From assembly GCA_001466705.2 (NCBI GenBank), contig LATX02000187.1:310001-374000 (forward strand): a stretch of DNA of 64,000 nt, in the 5' to 3' direction. The notes under the pieces are model-generated. The model was not told the origin of the DNA and did not search any database. It worked only from the letters and a program-made list of their open reading frames with translations. Within the stretch, counting starts at the first letter, position 1. The number at the start of each line of letters is the position of its first letter. Origin of the DNA: Moniliophthora roreri (lineage: Eukaryota > Basidiomycota > Agaricomycetes > Agaricales > Marasmiaceae). The position numbers and the translations under genes are program-made. Shown here one piece after another: positions 21,857 to 35,227 of the stretch.

Positions 21857-24800
21857 TTACCAACGGCAAAGTACGGCAGAAAGCAGAATGTCGTAATCAA
21901 TTTTACATGCTAAAAAGCGAGGTTCAGTCGTCAAGCTACCCAAAGGAAGAGACACGTACATTTCAAAACCATCTGAATAAAGATTCTGGCCACTTCCGGC
22001 TCCTCCGTCTCCAGACGTTTCAAGTTCTCAATAGTTAGTTTCCATAGTATCGCAGGTCGTTCTGCAATTACCGTAGCGTTCCTCGGCAAGTTGGACAAAG
22101 CGGAGAGCTCTCCAGCTAATGTGCCAGGTACCATAGATTCCTCAATGCTCTGCGTGTGCTTGGCAAACCTGTATGAAGCCCTCAGGACTCCAGCTTCAAT
22201 GATATACAGTCCATCAGGAGGATCGTCCTGTTTCCATAGCACATAACCTTCCGGTATGGATAGTCGCTGAAGATATGGGATTACAGCCTGGAATTGTTCA
22301 ACGTTGGCATGGCCAAATGATGAGAAGACTTTGATGAGGGTGTTGTATGGTTCCGGATTGATATTGTTGTTCGGGAGTGGAGATGGCGTACGAATGTCTA
22401 AATGGTTTGAGTATGATAACACTGAATTCACTAAGGTTTACATACCATTTGCGATGGTACGGGATCCTGCTTCGCGAAGGTGAGATCGCCGGGGTGAGCC
22501 CACACTGGAAACGGAGCTCAGAGGTGGATGAGTATCACTCTCTCGTCCAGGAAAGACTGGAAGAGCTGAAAGGGAGATGATTCATATCGAACCTATGCAC
22601 AAACCAAACATCGACTCACCAGACGGTAGTGCAATCTCCTTCTGAGACCTGAACCACGCCCTCAGGTAACAATTTTCAGTCCCTGAAAAAAGATAGGATT
22701 GATTTAGAACCACGGATGAATAGCGTAGGCAAATGCCACGGACATTCCATTGCATCATTGAAGTCTGAGAACAATTCTACTCCTTCAGCGCCTAGTACGT
22801 CAACACTCTGAAGTGCCTTTCCAATCGTGGAGTCAGCTTCGAAACCACAGAAAACCATTGTTACGTATTTGAGCTGGAGCAGCCGATGTATCCGAACAAA
22901 AGCCTCGGCGGATGACATGTCCACACCATACACCAATGACAGGTCGAGGACGAGGAAGCGCACGGGATTCTTACTCCATGAAGGACCTTCGACAATACTC
23001 CGGATCGTTTCTTCGACATAAGAGATTGTTCCAAAGAATAGGAAACCTGACAGACATTTGCCTTAGGACGCAACTTGGTTATAGAAGCAGAACACCCACC
23101 CTGCAGACGAAGGACGGTAGTCTGCTTGGAGACCTCCTTAATGTAAGCACGTTGGGAGCTAGGCCTGCGAACTGTGGACATGGAGGTTTCTCCAGTGTGG
23201 AGCGCACGTATGCTTCGCCTTTGAGAGTTTTGAACAACAAAGAAAAAGGCTGTAATAGAAGCAATTGAATATAATCGGGGGCGTCTGCTGATAAACGGCA
23301 CCTACAGCTTATGACTATGCCGAAGAGCACCCCGATGACGAAGTCCCACACAGTCATAGCAACCATGATACTTGCAATGGTGATGTACTCCGTTCTGCGA
23401 AAACAAGGTCAGTGGACAAGCCAGCTGAATGGAGGGTTGACATACCTGCTAACGCGATGTCTTGTGTCCCATAATGCTTCCTTCACCAGGTCAATTCCGA
23501 GAGCATAGATCAAAGCTCCTACAACTGGGACAGGAATAAAGGCAATAGGACCAGTACCAATCCAGAGTAGAACACCGGTCGCTACGGCAAGGAGGAAGCC
23601 AGCAACACGGGTACCACCGCCTACGCGATAGAAACTGTGTGGCAGTGGCGTCAGATTTACACGATCGCTTGTGATTGAAGACGAAAGAAACGAACAGGAG
23701 TGTGTTAACATATACCAGGTAATTGGGTCTGAGTAAATTGTTAGCGTCCCATCATAGGTCATGAGAACGGTGGACATACACTGTTCCGAGGAGACCTGAG
23801 AGGAGATTTGAATATCCATGTCCGACTAGCTCCTTGTTGGTGTTCACGTCTTCATTGAGAGAGACCGCTATCAAGACCAGGTGAGTCTAGAACGAAAGCT
23901 GTTCACACAATTATGAATTACCTAACGCAGGAACATTGAGCGGAGGATGAAGAATGTTGAAGAACAACCTAGCAGCGACAGACCAACTTCGTGTCAGCAA
24001 CAAGCTTACAAATAGGTGAGAATGCCATACAGAGCGAACTGAGTGGGCAACGTCGACCAAAGAGGGCCGACATGAATCAAATCCCAGTCTAGAATCTTAT
24101 CAATGTATGTCTCAAGGAACGAAGAATAACGAGCTTACGAAGGTACGTATAGAATTTATACCATTCCTCCTCACCACCACCATTCGCACTAGCGACAGCA
24201 TCGAACAGCCAGCCAGCATGCCTCAGTTCACCTAGGTTGAGTTGTGCTGCCGCAACGATGATATAAAACAATACTGGAATAATGACAAAGTCTGACAATA
24301 ACGAGTCAGCCTTTTGTCCTCCGGTATTGTTCACAGCACTCACAAATTGGGAATACTAGCTGGTGCTTCCATTTGCTTGTTATGATCCTCAGTAATACAG
24401 CAAGGGCCAGAGGGATCGTCCAAAGAGCGAGTTTGTGAGTGTTGAAGAACATCAGCTTGAATGTTTCCCAATTGTAAGCAAAGTCGTCGTCTGGTATGCG
24501 TAGGGAAACCGTTAACCTGCAACGATTAAGTTGAGCTTTGCGGAGGCCGCGGCAAGAATGTCTACGTACCCAGTTTGTATCAAGAACACGCCCACGCCTC
24601 CTATACAACCAACCAATATATGCCTTGGGAAGAAACCGATAATAACACCGAGCTTAAGGGCTCCAAGGAGTAGGAATGAGATACCTATCAACGAAGTGTA
24701 TAGGTACCATGGGGGGCTTAGCTGTGAGTTCGGACCGCACCTGTCAAGATACTGCTTATTGCATAGGCAACAATGGTCGTTGCGATGACCTCCGCCGGCC

Positions 24801-26354
24801 TATCTTCACCAACCTGCTTGGCAATACTTTGAGCAAGGATGTGGAAGAATGGAACAACCTCAATCATCATGCTGCCATTGGCACCTGCGAATCCACTGCC
24901 ACCAAGGGTGTACACCAACTGGGAAGCGATAGTAGACACAAAAAACATGGATACGCCCATTGGTCCAAGGGTTGTGAACGGATCCGAGGTCGGAAAGATG
25001 ATCATACCATCTGCGTACGAAGCGCAAGGATAAGTGAAACATGCCAAACAGACGAGGCGGAGGACTCACAAGATACGCCATCTAAGATGTTGAGCAAGCA
25101 TCCCAACAGGACTGCAGGCAGCGCTCGGACACTCTGCTTGCCTAGGTCCAATAAATTCTGCTTCACATCTGCTTGTCCCAGCTTTCTCGCAGAGTCGATC
25201 CTTCTGGACAACTTTTTGAATAGTTTTGATGATATATAACCTGGTGAGAGCTTATGCAGGTCGGGCTTTGGTAAAGGAACTGGTATCGATCCATACAGGG
25301 ACGGCGATGAACCGTTACCGCCGCCCTCGCTCACATCGGGGGTATGTAGAAGAGGCGTGGTCTCCGAGGAAGAAACCGGGGGTTGCGGTGAAGACAAGGG
25401 TAAGAATAAAGACGAGATAGATTCCGATGACCTTGTCTCGGATGGTGAAGTATGAGGCGAGTGTGACCTTGACTGAGGTCCTAACTTGGGGTCCCAGCGG
25501 ATTGATTTTTTCGAAATTGGTGGGGGTCGTGAAGGTCTCGATACGCGAATAGAAGGATTCTCTTCCGGAGTGGTACCGACATCTGGGAGAGTTGGGGAGT
25601 GTAATCGTGTCGGAACAGGCGTAGGTGATCCCGAGCGGTACTCCTGGGTCGCTGCATTCATATCAGCCTCCGGCAGACTTGACGGAGAGCCAGAAGAGGA
25701 CATGACGGCGTGAGCTGACAACGTTGAATCAGAACGCATCAAGGATCCCTCCGTGCTAGGGACGGTGGACGTCGAGGGTTTTTCGTTCCCTAATAGTATG
25801 GACAGTCCGGATTTGAAAGGTGACAAGAGCGTATGCGAGCCATCCCCACTCGTGCTACTTCTTGGAACCTCAACGTGTGTGCCTGCATCCGCCTCGTCCC
25901 TAACTCCTGCTTGTGAGTTGTCCTTGACGTCAGGATTAGAACGTGTCTGTAGGGGGGCGCTCCTCGGCACGACCGCAATGTCGGAATCATAATCTGTGGC
26001 CATTTCGGCCGAAATGGAGCCAGTACGAAAAGATGAGCTGGAAGGGTAAGTGTCCCTATCCCTAGGACCCGAAGAGGAAGTAAATTCAGAACTGAAGGAC
26101 GACGGCTGGGTGCTCAAACCAGTTCCACTTGGCGGTGCAAGTAACATTTCAGAGAGCTGCATCGTATTGAGGCGTATGGCGTCCTGCGAGTGAGGATATA
26201 CCCGCGCCCCGTGGTTGGGGAGTGACGCGGCCTCTACGTCTTCCACAGTCGATGATGTTAATGAAGTTGTTGCGGAAGGCCTGCGTGCAATACTAGGATG
26301 TTGTTTCGGTGATGCAGAGGGTGACGAAGGTGACCGGAAGGGTCTGGGAGCCAT
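21857..26354 (-). CDS. SulP-family transporter with STAS and cyclic-nucleotide-binding-like domains (Vsb1/YGR125W-like)
   Basis: Domain order: a long disordered Ser/Pro N-terminus of about 400 residues, SulP membrane domain ([76 protein letters not shown], then [20 protein letters not shown]), a STAS domain ([20 protein letters not shown]), and a C-terminal cNMP-like domain ([40 protein letters not shown]). Yeast Vsb1 has this architecture and supports storage of basic amino acids in the vacuole, so a vacuolar amino-acid role is inferred and sulfate transport is less likely. About a dozen introns. The final intron (donor GTACGT, acceptor CTTTTTAG) gives [13 protein letters not shown] and a stop at 21857-21859. 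Start is uncertain: I prefer the ATG at 26354 because a TATA-like box abuts the in-frame ATG at 26468. A possible 5' exon lies at 26687-26872. Confidence 0.82.
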
Positions 26355-26467
26355 GATCTCTTCTGTGGGTGAAGTATTCAATTCCGGCGTCGAATCGACT
26401 TTGACATTATAAGCTCTCGGGTGAAGTAGTCTGGATGTAAACGAAGTCAGTCTGAGTTCCCCGGTCA

Positions 26468-26477
26468 TATATAAATA
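26468..26477 (-). promoter_or_regulatory. TATA-like box upstream of the SulP-type gene
   Basis: TATTTATATA on the minus strand, 114 bases upstream of the preferred ATG (26354) and directly against the alternative ATG (26468). If the upstream piece at 26687-26872 is a real first exon, this motif lies inside a transcript and is not a promoter. Confidence 0.35.
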
Positions 26478-26686
26478 TCAGAAATGATGGATCGCCCTGG
26501 AAATGAGGTTGGGACATGTGAGAGTAGTTATTAAGGCGCCAGAATTGCCATTCATGACGCGGAAGCGGATCCCTCGGATGAAAGAACCCAGGGATTTCAA
26601 TAAAAAAAATCCCTCAAAGCAACGGCTACCGAACCTCGAGCAAACTCCTGATGCTCCCGATCACCCAAACGATCCAAAACTACCAC

Positions 26687-26872
26687 TCACCCGGCCCTCC
26701 GAAGAGGAGAATCATTCTGAAACGAAAGAGAATACTGCGCCTGCATTCCTCTTCTTGCTGAACGTGGACTTGAGTTAACGGATCTAGAAACCGGTTCTGT
26801 CGCTACTTGGAGACCAGGACCGTTCGCATTGATGGTAGACGAACGTGGAGAAGAGTCTACCCCCATGTTCAT
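26687..26872 (-). CDS. Possible 5' exon of the SulP-type transporter gene
   Basis: An open frame encodes a Ser/Arg-rich peptide (starting MNMGVDSSPRSST, containing SVNSSPRSARRG) of the same disordered flavour as the transporter N-terminus. It ends at a good donor GTGAGTGG, and an acceptor TTTCCAG lies near 26500. It could be the true start of the gene, or a small separate frame. Only transcript data can decide. Confidence 0.3.
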   Translation of the reverse strand: MNMGVDSSPRSSTINANGPGLQVATEPVSRSVNSSPRSARRGMQAQYSLSFQNDSPLRRAG

Positions 26873-26962
26873 TATGCTGTAACCAAACGAGTAATCGATT
26901 CGCCTATCCTAAGCGGTTGCTGCGAACGTTCTTGACCTTGACCTCGTCCTCCGTTCAATAGA

Positions 26963-27004
26963 GAGAAAAGAGAAAAGAGAAAAGAGAAAAGAGAAAAGAG
27001 AAAA
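26963..27004 (+). repeat. GAGAAAA heptamer array, six units
   Basis: Six perfect 7-base units in the 280-base gap between the SulP-type gene (minus) and CFIm25 (plus). A purine-only tract in a divergent promoter region. Confidence 0.9.
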
Positions 27005-27152
27005 GGATATCAAAATCGAGGGCCATTTTTCGCAAATACATATGTAGTTCCGGAGAAAAATTATTTTTGATGACGTGCAGTCACCAGTGACGGTGTCTGG
27101 TAGCGAAAAGTGTGACGATAAGACCTGTCACACACTTGTTTTCTGGTCCATC

Positions 27153-28525
<1,373 letters not shown>

Positions 28526-28718
28526 TTCATCGTCGCTATCGCAGTATTTTCTGCGCTCTTTGCATCAGTTGCATGTAACATGTAGTATAGTTAGGTATGA
28601 TGATAATGTAGGTCCCATCATCGGATTTCTCTCCACCGGATACACACCGCCCATGTCCATACTCCACGCCTAAACCAATATCACCGAATAAGAACAGCGC
28701 CCTACGGCATCTTCGTCG

Positions 28719-28725
28719 TATAAAG
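28719..28725 (+). promoter_or_regulatory. TATA box of the first P450 gene
   Basis: TATAAAG 47 bases before the P450 ATG at 28772. The spacing leaves a short leader of roughly 20 bases. A strong TATA is common in inducible fungal metabolic genes. The 250-base gap before it holds the CFIm25 3' flank. Confidence 0.5.
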
Positions 28726-28771
28726 GATCAGTCAGTACAACATTTTCAATCTTTCGCCATACTCAACCATC

Positions 28772-30960
28772 ATGACCGTCATTGTATACACCCTGATCAT
28801 TATCTGCGTAACTTTGGTCATCGTATACGCCATATCACGAAGATCTCGTTCAGACTTCTCGTTCTTACCCGGACCGCCTTCTCCCAGCTTCGTCTACGGT
28901 CACTCCCTGGATATCGCCCAATCACCCGTGGGAACTCGCTACAATGTGTGGCAGGAAGTCTATGGACCCACGTTCCCTTTGAAAGGGCCATTTGGGGTGA
29001 GCAGATTCCCGTCTCCCGCTAAACTTAACCTGAGCGCTGAAGCTGAATGTATAGCGATCTGTATTAGTCGTCGGAGACCCCAAAGGTGCCAATTATATTC
29101 TGCAAGGTACAAACTTTGAAAGAAGCGCCAGCGACAAGGCTGTGCTAGAATTATTTGTGAGGGATCGCAACTGCAAGCGAATTCAAAAATTAACGCGCGC
29201 GACAGTTTGGGCGTGGATTGTTCTGCGCTGAAGGTACGCCACTCCATTGATAGGATTGATGACTGATAGCTGAAAACATGTGGCAGGCGATGAACATCAG
29301 AGAATGCGAGGAACTCTAAGTGGCTCGTTTTCGTAAGATGTCTTTCTGGAAGTCTGTTAGTATAACCCTCATGCGACCGAACTACAGAAATCAATCTATC
29401 CAAGAAATCACGCCTGTCTTTGTCCACCTTGCCGAACGTGTGAGTGATGGACTGACAAACGATTTGGATATGGTAACAATCTGCTTTTGTAGCTGGTGGA
29501 CTACTGGGAAAAGAAACTCGATAGTACTTCTCATGCTACCTTCGATGTGACAGCAGATATTCACCGTCTCACGTATGGTTATCTACACTGAGTATAATTC
29601 ACCACATGCTGAAGATGTTCACAGCTTTGATGCTATCACCATGACAATGCTGGCGCACGACTTGAGCTCTACTGGTAGCGACATACCGACCCTCCTCCGA
29701 AATATTACCCATTCACCACCCGATGATGGATTGGATATACTGCTAAGATTATTTGCAGAAATGTTTCCAGCGATTCTGTCAATGCCATCTTCCATGAAGA
29801 CATGGTGCGCTAATCTGCGGAAGTCTTTGGGAAGCGTTGCAAGAAAAGTGTGGTTGGAACGTGAACACGGTGCTGGGATGCATGCAAAGTTACTAGATGA
29901 CCTTGGTCGGTCACTAAGACTTGATCTCTTTACCCCTACGGTTAACGACGCTTCAGCGAAGGAACACGTGCCGGAAGATGTAGTCATTACACAGGTGCAT
30001 AGACCACGGGCTGAGGACAGACTTCAAGTTTTATACTCACGCCGGAACAGATCATCGGAATTATATTCGCAGGCTCAGAGACTACAGCAAATGTGATCAC
30101 GGTACGTGCTGGAGCTTCCTTTTGGCCACGTTTCTCATTTCTCGTAGGAATGTCTTTATGAACTCGCTCGGAACCCTGGCATTCAAAAGAAATTAAGAGC
30201 AGAACTTGTTGGATTTGAAACTATGAACGGTCGAATGCCTGCTTACGATGACTTGGTGAAAGGCTCAATGCTACCGTATCTTGACGCAGTTACCCAAGAA
30301 ACGATGCGACTCAAAGCTGTATCGATGACAATAAGTCGGGTTGTAAGTACTTCCTAATCTTCGGGACACAGCTAAGCTACTCACTGAACACATTCGATAG
30401 GCTGCCAGAGACGATGCCATACCTCTACATATACCCGTGAAGGACCGACAAAGGGGCACTAATTCTTATACAGTGCCTGTTCAGGCTGGTACATTGATAG
30501 AGATACCAATCCGCGACGGAATCAACGTCAATAGAGATATCTGGGGTGCAGATGCAGCGGTATTCGACCCAGAACGGTGGATGGACCCAAAAAGGTTACC
30601 GGAAACGGTGAAATGGGTGCAAGCGCAAGGGAATATGCTCACCTTCGGTGATGGGTGCGACTGAAATGGTTCTATTCATGCACACTCCCCGCTAATTCAT
30701 GGTATAGGTCAAAGGTCTGTCTCGGGAGGGCATTTGCTATTATTGAATTCAAGGTGAGTAAGGGTCTTCCGTTGCTCTGTTGATACTAATTTAGAAAAAA
30801 GACTGTGGTGTCATATCTTGTTCGATCGTTCGCCTTGGAGCAGGTGGATGGGATTGAGCTCGAGTTTTATCGTGTCGGAGGAAACACCATCAAACCAGTG
30901 ATTCGTGGTGGAGGATTCGAGGACACGCGAATGCCGTTGAGGGTGCATCGTGTCGCATAG
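28772..30960 (+). CDS. Cytochrome P450 (copy A)
   Basis: Microsomal heme-thiolate monooxygenase. The ATG at 28772 starts an N-terminal membrane anchor (VYTLIIICVTLVIVYAI) and a proline hinge LPGPPSPSFVYG. Chained exons give SVLVVGDPKGANYILQGTNF, FGRGLFCAEGDEHQRMRGTL, DAITMTMLAHDLSSTGSD, the I-helix IIFAGSETTANVIT, ETMR as the ExxR motif, DPERWMDP, and the heme loop FGDGSKVCLGRAFA rebuilt over an intron, with its cysteine ligand present. The stop TAG is at 30958-30960. About 11 short introns and no frame damage found. It is clearly paralogous along its whole length and intron positions to the P450 at 51713-53885. The CYP family number and substrate cannot be given from sequence alone. Confidence 0.9.
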
Positions 30961-31055
30961 ATCACGGGAGTGCTGAGATTGATATGGAGAGAGAGGAATA
31001 TTATATTAACTTTCATGATCTAGCATAAGAAAACACCCCAGAAAGATTGCATTTG

Positions 31056-32360
31056 TCAGGTACGTTTCTTTACCTGCTCTTCAAGCCAATCCCAGAGTTT
31101 CTTGCCTTCCTCTGGCTTCTGTGTGGCAGGATTTGGAGGTAATTTACGCGCCCAAGGGCCGAAATACTGAAGTATCACAACATGAGCCAAGAACGACTAG
31201 ACTCAGCTTCCCAACTCACTAATCCATTGAAATCATCTGCATCCTCCGATGTACCAGCGTACAGTCCCGTCAATGCACCCATCGGCATGGGATACAGCAT
31301 TTTTGACTGTCCGGACAAATGAACACTATTGAGTGTCAATGAGAGAATTGCGCTTACAATTAACCACTTTTTGACACCTGTCAACGTTCTCAGTAGGTCC
31401 GTCTCGATGTTCCCCGGATTTAGAGACGTCGAGACTATTCCCTTGGCCCCGTATCGGCGGGCAAGCTCGGTTGCGAAAACGACATTTAACTGAAATAGTT
31501 AAGTGCGCAACATACAGGTTGATTGCGTTGACTCACGAATTTACTCTCGGCATAAAGCCTCTGAACTCCGAGTTTCCTTCGAAGAGGCCCATCCCTAAAA
31601 CATTCGTAGTGAACACTGGATACCAACTCTGATGTAAGGGACGCGGTGGTGACAACTCGAGACTTTTTTGGACCATTCAGGGAGACCGCGAGTAACGCGG
31701 GGAGAAGTAGCTGAGTAAAATAATAGTGACCTGAGGACGACAAATCAACGATACCATATCCATAATAGCGATTCGATATTCACCAAGAACGTTCGTCCCG
31801 ATGGTTAAGTCATAGCCTTCAGCCGTCAACTGGGATATTTCCGGCACCATGACACCCCTGGGATCCAGCTAGTCAGCCTCCAGCATAAAATACAAGTTTC
31901 CTTGTCGTACGCATTATTGAACAATATGTGAAGCTCCTTTTCCTTGCTGCCATGAGGTCAATGGTCGGTCGCAAGAGAGAGAGAGAGACAAAGAAGCACC
32001 TTAAGAAAGTCTCTGCTGCCTTCTCGATAGAATCCAAACTCGCAAGGTCCAACTCCAAAAATATTGCTTCCTTTCCCGTAGCTTCATGCAGACGTTCGAT
32101 AGCACTCTGGGCTTTGGTTCTACTTCGGCACGCGATGTACACCTTTGCGTTCTTGGGGAGCAGAGCCTACGAAAAATTTCTGGGTTAGTATCATTTTGGC
32201 TGTAATAAAAAGTGATACACACTTTCGCAGTCTCGAAACCTATTCCAGTGTTTCCACCAGTGATAAGGATGACCTTCCCTGTCTGATCCGGGATGTCCCC
32301 TACAGAGAAGGCTGGTGGTGACGGCCAACTTTGGGAAATGCCAGACAGAATGAGACCCAT
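31056..32360 (-). CDS. Short-chain dehydrogenase/reductase (retinol-dehydrogenase-like)
   Basis: NAD(P)-dependent oxidoreductase of the classical SDR fold. The ATG at 32360 gives MGLILSGISQSWPS. The cofactor loop is GKVILITGGNTGIGFETAK, then VYIACRSRTKAQSAIERL, FLELDLASLDSIEKAAETFL, GHYYFTQLLLPALL, the active-site region with RVVTTAS and YAESK (YxxxK), and NPGNIETDLLRTLTGVKKW. The last exon ends in KKLWDWLEEQVKKRT with a stop at 31056-31058. About six short introns. It resembles the WWOX/RDH-like group common in fungi, which often work with P450s, but no substrate can be assigned. It converges on P450 copy A, with less than 100 bases between the stops. Confidence 0.87.
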
Positions 32361-32708
32361 GGTACAATAGTTGAAAAGTTCAGAATCAATTTGCTCTTTA
32401 TAGGAAGACGGGCATGTTGAACCAGTGTCTTTCAAGTTCGCTTGCGAACACTATCGGCAAGGGATCATTTCGTCGGATGCGTTGACAGAAAGAGAACGGG
32501 AGTAGGGTGGGAATGAGTTTAAGCATTCCGAAATTCCGTTCCGCGCCCCTCGACTATACTAATATCACTGGCATCGGGTTTCGGAATATGATGACTCGAG
32601 AATAGGGACCACTGCTTTGGATTATCTGCTCCGAAATACCTTCTAATCACCAACCCTGGCCGCTTCCTCGTGGTCCGGCTTTGGTTGTCGCGCTGATTTC
32701 CAACCTGT
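32361..32708. other. SDR upstream region
   Basis: About 350 bases upstream of the SDR start; no supported gene. It presumably contains the SDR promoter. Confidence 0.4.
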
Positions 32709-33032
32709 GTGAGTGATTTTTTCTTAAGTCACTTTATATGCCCGGCCACTACAATAACTGCAGTGACTCCGTATATTCAAGACGCCCAGTATGGTGCAGT
32801 TTTGGAGTTATCTCGTGGGTGGAGAGATCTTTTCATGCTCAATAGCTATCTGACCATGAAACGTCCACTGGAAGAACTGGATATTCTCTTTAACAAAGGT
32901 GTCTCAGCATGGAAATTCTCCACATACCAGGTTTCACGTATGCGGGAAACCCCCATCGAGAGGACTGGCACGCCACCCACTTTGGAGTACAAGAAGGGAA
33001 AAGCGTGGATCCATTACTGTATCACTAAGTAG
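32709..33032 (+). pseudogene. Sugar-transporter (MFS) C-terminal remnant
   Basis: An open frame without a proper ATG start shows VTPYIQDAQYGA, then MKRPLEELDILFNKGVSAWK and FSTYQV. This matches the tail of fungal sugar porters, which have an ITPY stretch before the last helix, PETKGRxLEELDxLF and GVPAWKF. The part between (final helix) is eroded, and nothing of the other eleven helices is visible upstream. It is a solo remnant, not a working gene. Confidence 0.6.
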
Positions 33033-35123
<2,091 letters not shown>

Positions 35124-35227
35124 AGTACAACATACATTCATGTTCATAATACACTTCAGATTCACTGTTCGTCGGTTCGGGTAGTGTCATAAGGGCATAA
35201 GAACGTCGTGATAGAGGACGGTATCGC

